Made by a program: the position numbers and the translations under genes. A model generated the notes under the pieces. The model was not told the DNA's origin and searched no databases. It worked only from the letters and a program-made list of their open reading frames with translations. From an uncultured Prosthecobacter sp. (GTDB lineage: Bacteria; Verrucomicrobiota; Verrucomicrobiia; Verrucomicrobiales; Verrucomicrobiaceae), in assembly GCA_937941745.1 (NCBI GenBank), contig CALDGV010000637.1, positions 1 through 14,428 on the forward strand: a DNA stretch of 14,428 nt, given 5' to 3'. Shown here one piece after another: positions 12,225-14,428 of the stretch; within the stretch, counting starts at the first letter, position 1, and each line of letters opens with the position of its first letter.

Positions 12225-14428
12225 ATGAAACAGCTGCGCTCCTTTTTTCGCGACGCACGTCGGCATCAAGGCCTCGCATTGATCATCGTCCTGTCCATGC
12301 TGGCGCTGGCGACGATTGTCATGCTGGCCTTCCTTAGCGTGGCGGACACGGAACATAAAGGCACCATGGGCTATTCTTCGTCGCAGACGGCCCGCCGCCT
12401 GGCAGACACGGCGGTGAATGTCGTGATTGCCCAGATCCGTGCTGGTTCAGAACACGATCAATCCTTTGGGGGTGCCCGCAGCCCTACCAACTGGCAGATG
12501 CACGCCACCCAGCCCGGTGCTGTCCGCAAGTACTCCCAGAATGGCGACTTCCTGGCCGGCTACAAACTCTTCTCCGATTCGGAGATGATCTACAAGGGAG
12601 GCGGCTTCGCCAACGCCTCCAGCATCACTGATGAATACAACTTTGTCAGCCGCTCGGAGCCTGAGACCAACTGGAACACGGGAGTCAATGCTTCCCGCTA
12701 TGTGGATTTGAACGAACCTGTGGTCAAAGGTGTGGCCTCTGCTTCGGGAAACATCACCAACACCCAGGTGTTCTTCCCGATCATCGACCCTCGTGCTGCT
12801 TATGACATGGAGCCAGGGGCAGGGCAGTTCCCGGTCGAGGGCTTCCAATATTCCGGCACGACGGCCATCAATGGCAACACGCTCGACACGCCTGATGCGT
12901 CCAACACCACCCCGATCGTCCTGCCTCCGGGCAACATTGACAGCCTCAGGCTGGCGATGCCTGTGAAGTGGCTCTACATGCTCAAGGATGGAACGTTTGG
13001 CACTCTGGACACATCCTTGAACTTCCAGGCTTTCGGAGCATCGCGGCCCTCCGTGGACAACCCGATCATCGCCCGAGTGGCCTTCTGGACGGACGATGAA
13101 ACCTGCAAGCTGAACATCAACACCGCCTCCGAGCCCACCTTCATGGGCCGGCCCACCTACTTCCATGAGCGCGACCATCTCTGGGCGGACTACCCGGCGG
13201 CCCAGGGTGAATACCAGCGTTTTTCCGGCCATCCAGCCACGGTGGCTCTGAGCAGCGTGCTGTATCCGAATCCTTTCCAGCAGTCCGACCGCACTCTGGA
13301 AAGCTATCCTGCCAGCAAATCTCCCGCCAGTGGACCCTTCCAGCGCATTCTTAGCGTCAAGAACGCTGTCTATGATATTGTGCCGCGTCTGAACACGGGC
13401 GGCAGCAAGGCTGGCTCGGTCGTCTTCGCCACCGATGAGTTCAGTGCCGGCGCTGAAACCTTGAGAAACGTGGACCTGGCTGCCGCGATGAACGAGCGCC
13501 TCTACGCCAGCATGGATGAACTCCTGTTTGATGACAATGCCAGCGGCGGTTCACGTGCTTTGAACCAGACCACCATCGTGGGGGGCAATCTGTTCAACAA
13601 GCAGACCCTGGAGCGCGCCTCTGCCTTCCTGAGCGCCCATAGTCGAGCCAGTGAGATCAGCATGCTGGGCCTGCCCAGGATTGCAATGTGGCCCATTCAC
13701 AGGATTTCGGAAAACCGCACGGGTTTTGACAACCTCATCGCCTTCTGCTCGCGCCTCGGACCGGTCGGCAATGGCAACCTCTACATCTTCCAGCGTGAAA
13801 ACTCCCGTGATGCCACTAGCGACATCAACAACATCCCGAGGAACCAGGCTCTGCTGGGCATGCTCGACCAGATTTTGGGCAATGTCTCTTTCCCGGGTGA
13901 CACCTTCCTGGGTGAACAGGGTAAGACTTTCCGGGAAAAGATGTCCAGTGGACAGGGCTTTGACAATTACCGCCAGGTGATCGTCGAGATGTTCGATTAC
14001 ATCCGCAGCACAAACCTCTATGACAGCTTCCTGGTCGATCCAGACCGCGGCAGCTGGCCGACTTATGTCACCAACGACAGTGGCGACAGCGTCAACTGGG
14101 AGCAGACCTATCAGCGCCGTGACAACATTTTGGGAACGACCAAGACGTTCACCGTCGGGATTGCCCGCAACCCGAACGCGACCACCAATGGCCGTGGCAA
14201 CAATCGTCGCGACGATCCCTTTGATGACCGCACCCTCCCCGGGCATGGCCAGGTCACGCCGATTCTGTGGAATGCCGGCGGTCAGAATTACCGCGGTTTC
14301 GGTCGTTTCGTCACCATCAGTGAGATCGGGCTTCAGTTCATCTGCACGGCCGATGGCCAGCCAGACATGTACAGCTGGCGTCATCTGAACTACAAAGGGC
14401 AGAACCCCATCGAAGGTGGGGATCCGAA
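12225..14428 (+). CDS. Verru_Chthon cassette protein A-like, GspK-like pseudopilin (3' end outside window)
   Basis: ATG at 12225 opens a frame with no stop to the window end: 734 residues visible. An in-frame TAA at 12186-12188 and no other usual start before ATG fix the start; no Shine-Dalgarno sequence precedes it, only a C6 tract (12210-12215). The N-terminus is basic (RSFFRDARRHQG) and then has one hydrophobic helix at about residues 17-40, ALIIVLSMLALATIVMLAFL, as in type IV prepilins and PilX/GspK proteins. No Glu follows the possible G16 cleavage site at +5, as in GspK. Residues 290-299 read DDETCKLNIN, close to the D-E-x-x-K/R-x-N-x-N motif of GspK. The large periplasmic part is otherwise unfamiliar. 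I recall the A protein as one of four (A-D) cassette proteins in Verrucomicrobium and Chthoniobacter; membership is inferred. Confidence 0.8.
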   Translation, partial: MKQLRSFFRDARRHQGLALIIVLSMLALATIVMLAFLSVADTEHKGTMGYSSSQTARRLADTAVNVVIAQIRAGSEHDQSFGGARSPTNWQMHATQPGAVRKYSQNGDFLAGYKLFSDSEMIYKGGGFANASSITDEYNFVSRSEPETNWNTGVNASRYVDLNEPVVKGVASASGNITNTQVFFPIIDPRAAYDMEPGAGQFPVEGFQYSGTTAINGNTLDTPDASNTTPIVLPPGNIDSLRLAMPVKWLYMLKDGTFGTLDTSLNFQAFGASRPSVDNPIIARVAFWTDDETCKLNINTASEPTFMGRPTYFHERDHLWADYPAAQGEYQRFSGHPATVALSSVLYPNPFQQSDRTLESYPASKSPASGPFQRILSVKNAVYDIVPRLNTGGSKAGSVVFATDEFSAGAETLRNVDLAAAMNERLYASMDELLFDDNASGGSRALNQTTIVGGNLFNKQTLERASAFLSAHSRASEISMLGLPRIAMWPIHRISENRTGFDNLIAFCSRLGPVGNGNLYIFQRENSRDATSDINNIPRNQALLGMLDQILGNVSFPGDTFLGEQGKTFREKMSSGQGFDNYRQVIVEMFDYIRSTNLYDSFLVDPDRGSWPTYVTNDSGDSVNWEQTYQRRDNILGTTKTFTVGIARNPNATTNGRGNNRRDDPFDDRTLPGHGQVTPILWNAGGQNYRGFGRFVTISEIGLQFICTADGQPDMYSWRHLNYKGQNPIEGGDP

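Overview
The window looks like chromosomal DNA from a member of the Verrucomicrobiota, probably Verrucomicrobiaceae-like (Verrucomicrobium, Prosthecobacter or a relative). The reasons are its GC-rich coding sequence, a giant protein built from autotransporter-associated beta-strand (PATR) repeats that ends in a C-terminal module I associate with this phylum, and a following gene of the Verru_Chthon cassette protein A type. The phylum call is an inference from protein families; no rRNA or housekeeping gene is present.

Layout: both genes are on the plus strand and both are cut by the window edges. Bases 1-12072 are the 3' part of one uninterrupted gene with 4023 visible codons; its true start and any signal peptide lie upstream. 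A 152-base AT-rich gap follows (12073-12224) with a good sigma-70-type promoter candidate, TTGAAA-N17-TTTAAT. Then comes the 5' part of a second gene (12225 to the window end, 734 codons plus two bases) whose product starts with a prepilin/GspK-like N-terminus.

The giant protein is a mosaic. From N to C it has: PATR-type beta-helix leader (1-333); two LPGGL modules (361-846); a further small module (880-1128); a second beta-helix stretch; five tandem GM-V-SG-x-GI modules (1699-2844); PATR units; a second, shorter block of the same order with one GM-V-SG module (4195-4404); a seven-copy PAI-[SA]-Y repeat (5197-7512) that is itself interrupted by seven delta-60 repeats (5500-6558); more PATR units enclosing a third LPxGL-like module and an ILVKDE module (7963-8481); four Ig-like domains (9352-10464); a He_PIG-type putative Ig domain (10465-10794); and a C-terminal module (10795-12069). 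I see no autotransporter beta-barrel and no PEP-CTERM anchor at the C-terminus.

How they may work together: the giant protein is most likely exported and surface-attached or secreted. The second gene resembles a large minor pseudopilin, and in named genomes the A protein belongs to a four-gene set (A-D) of pilin-like proteins, so the rest of the set may lie just downstream. A dedicated pseudopilus-type exporter for giant beta-solenoid proteins is a reasonable but untested hypothesis. I see no RNA genes, insertion sequences, CRISPR arrays or origins.
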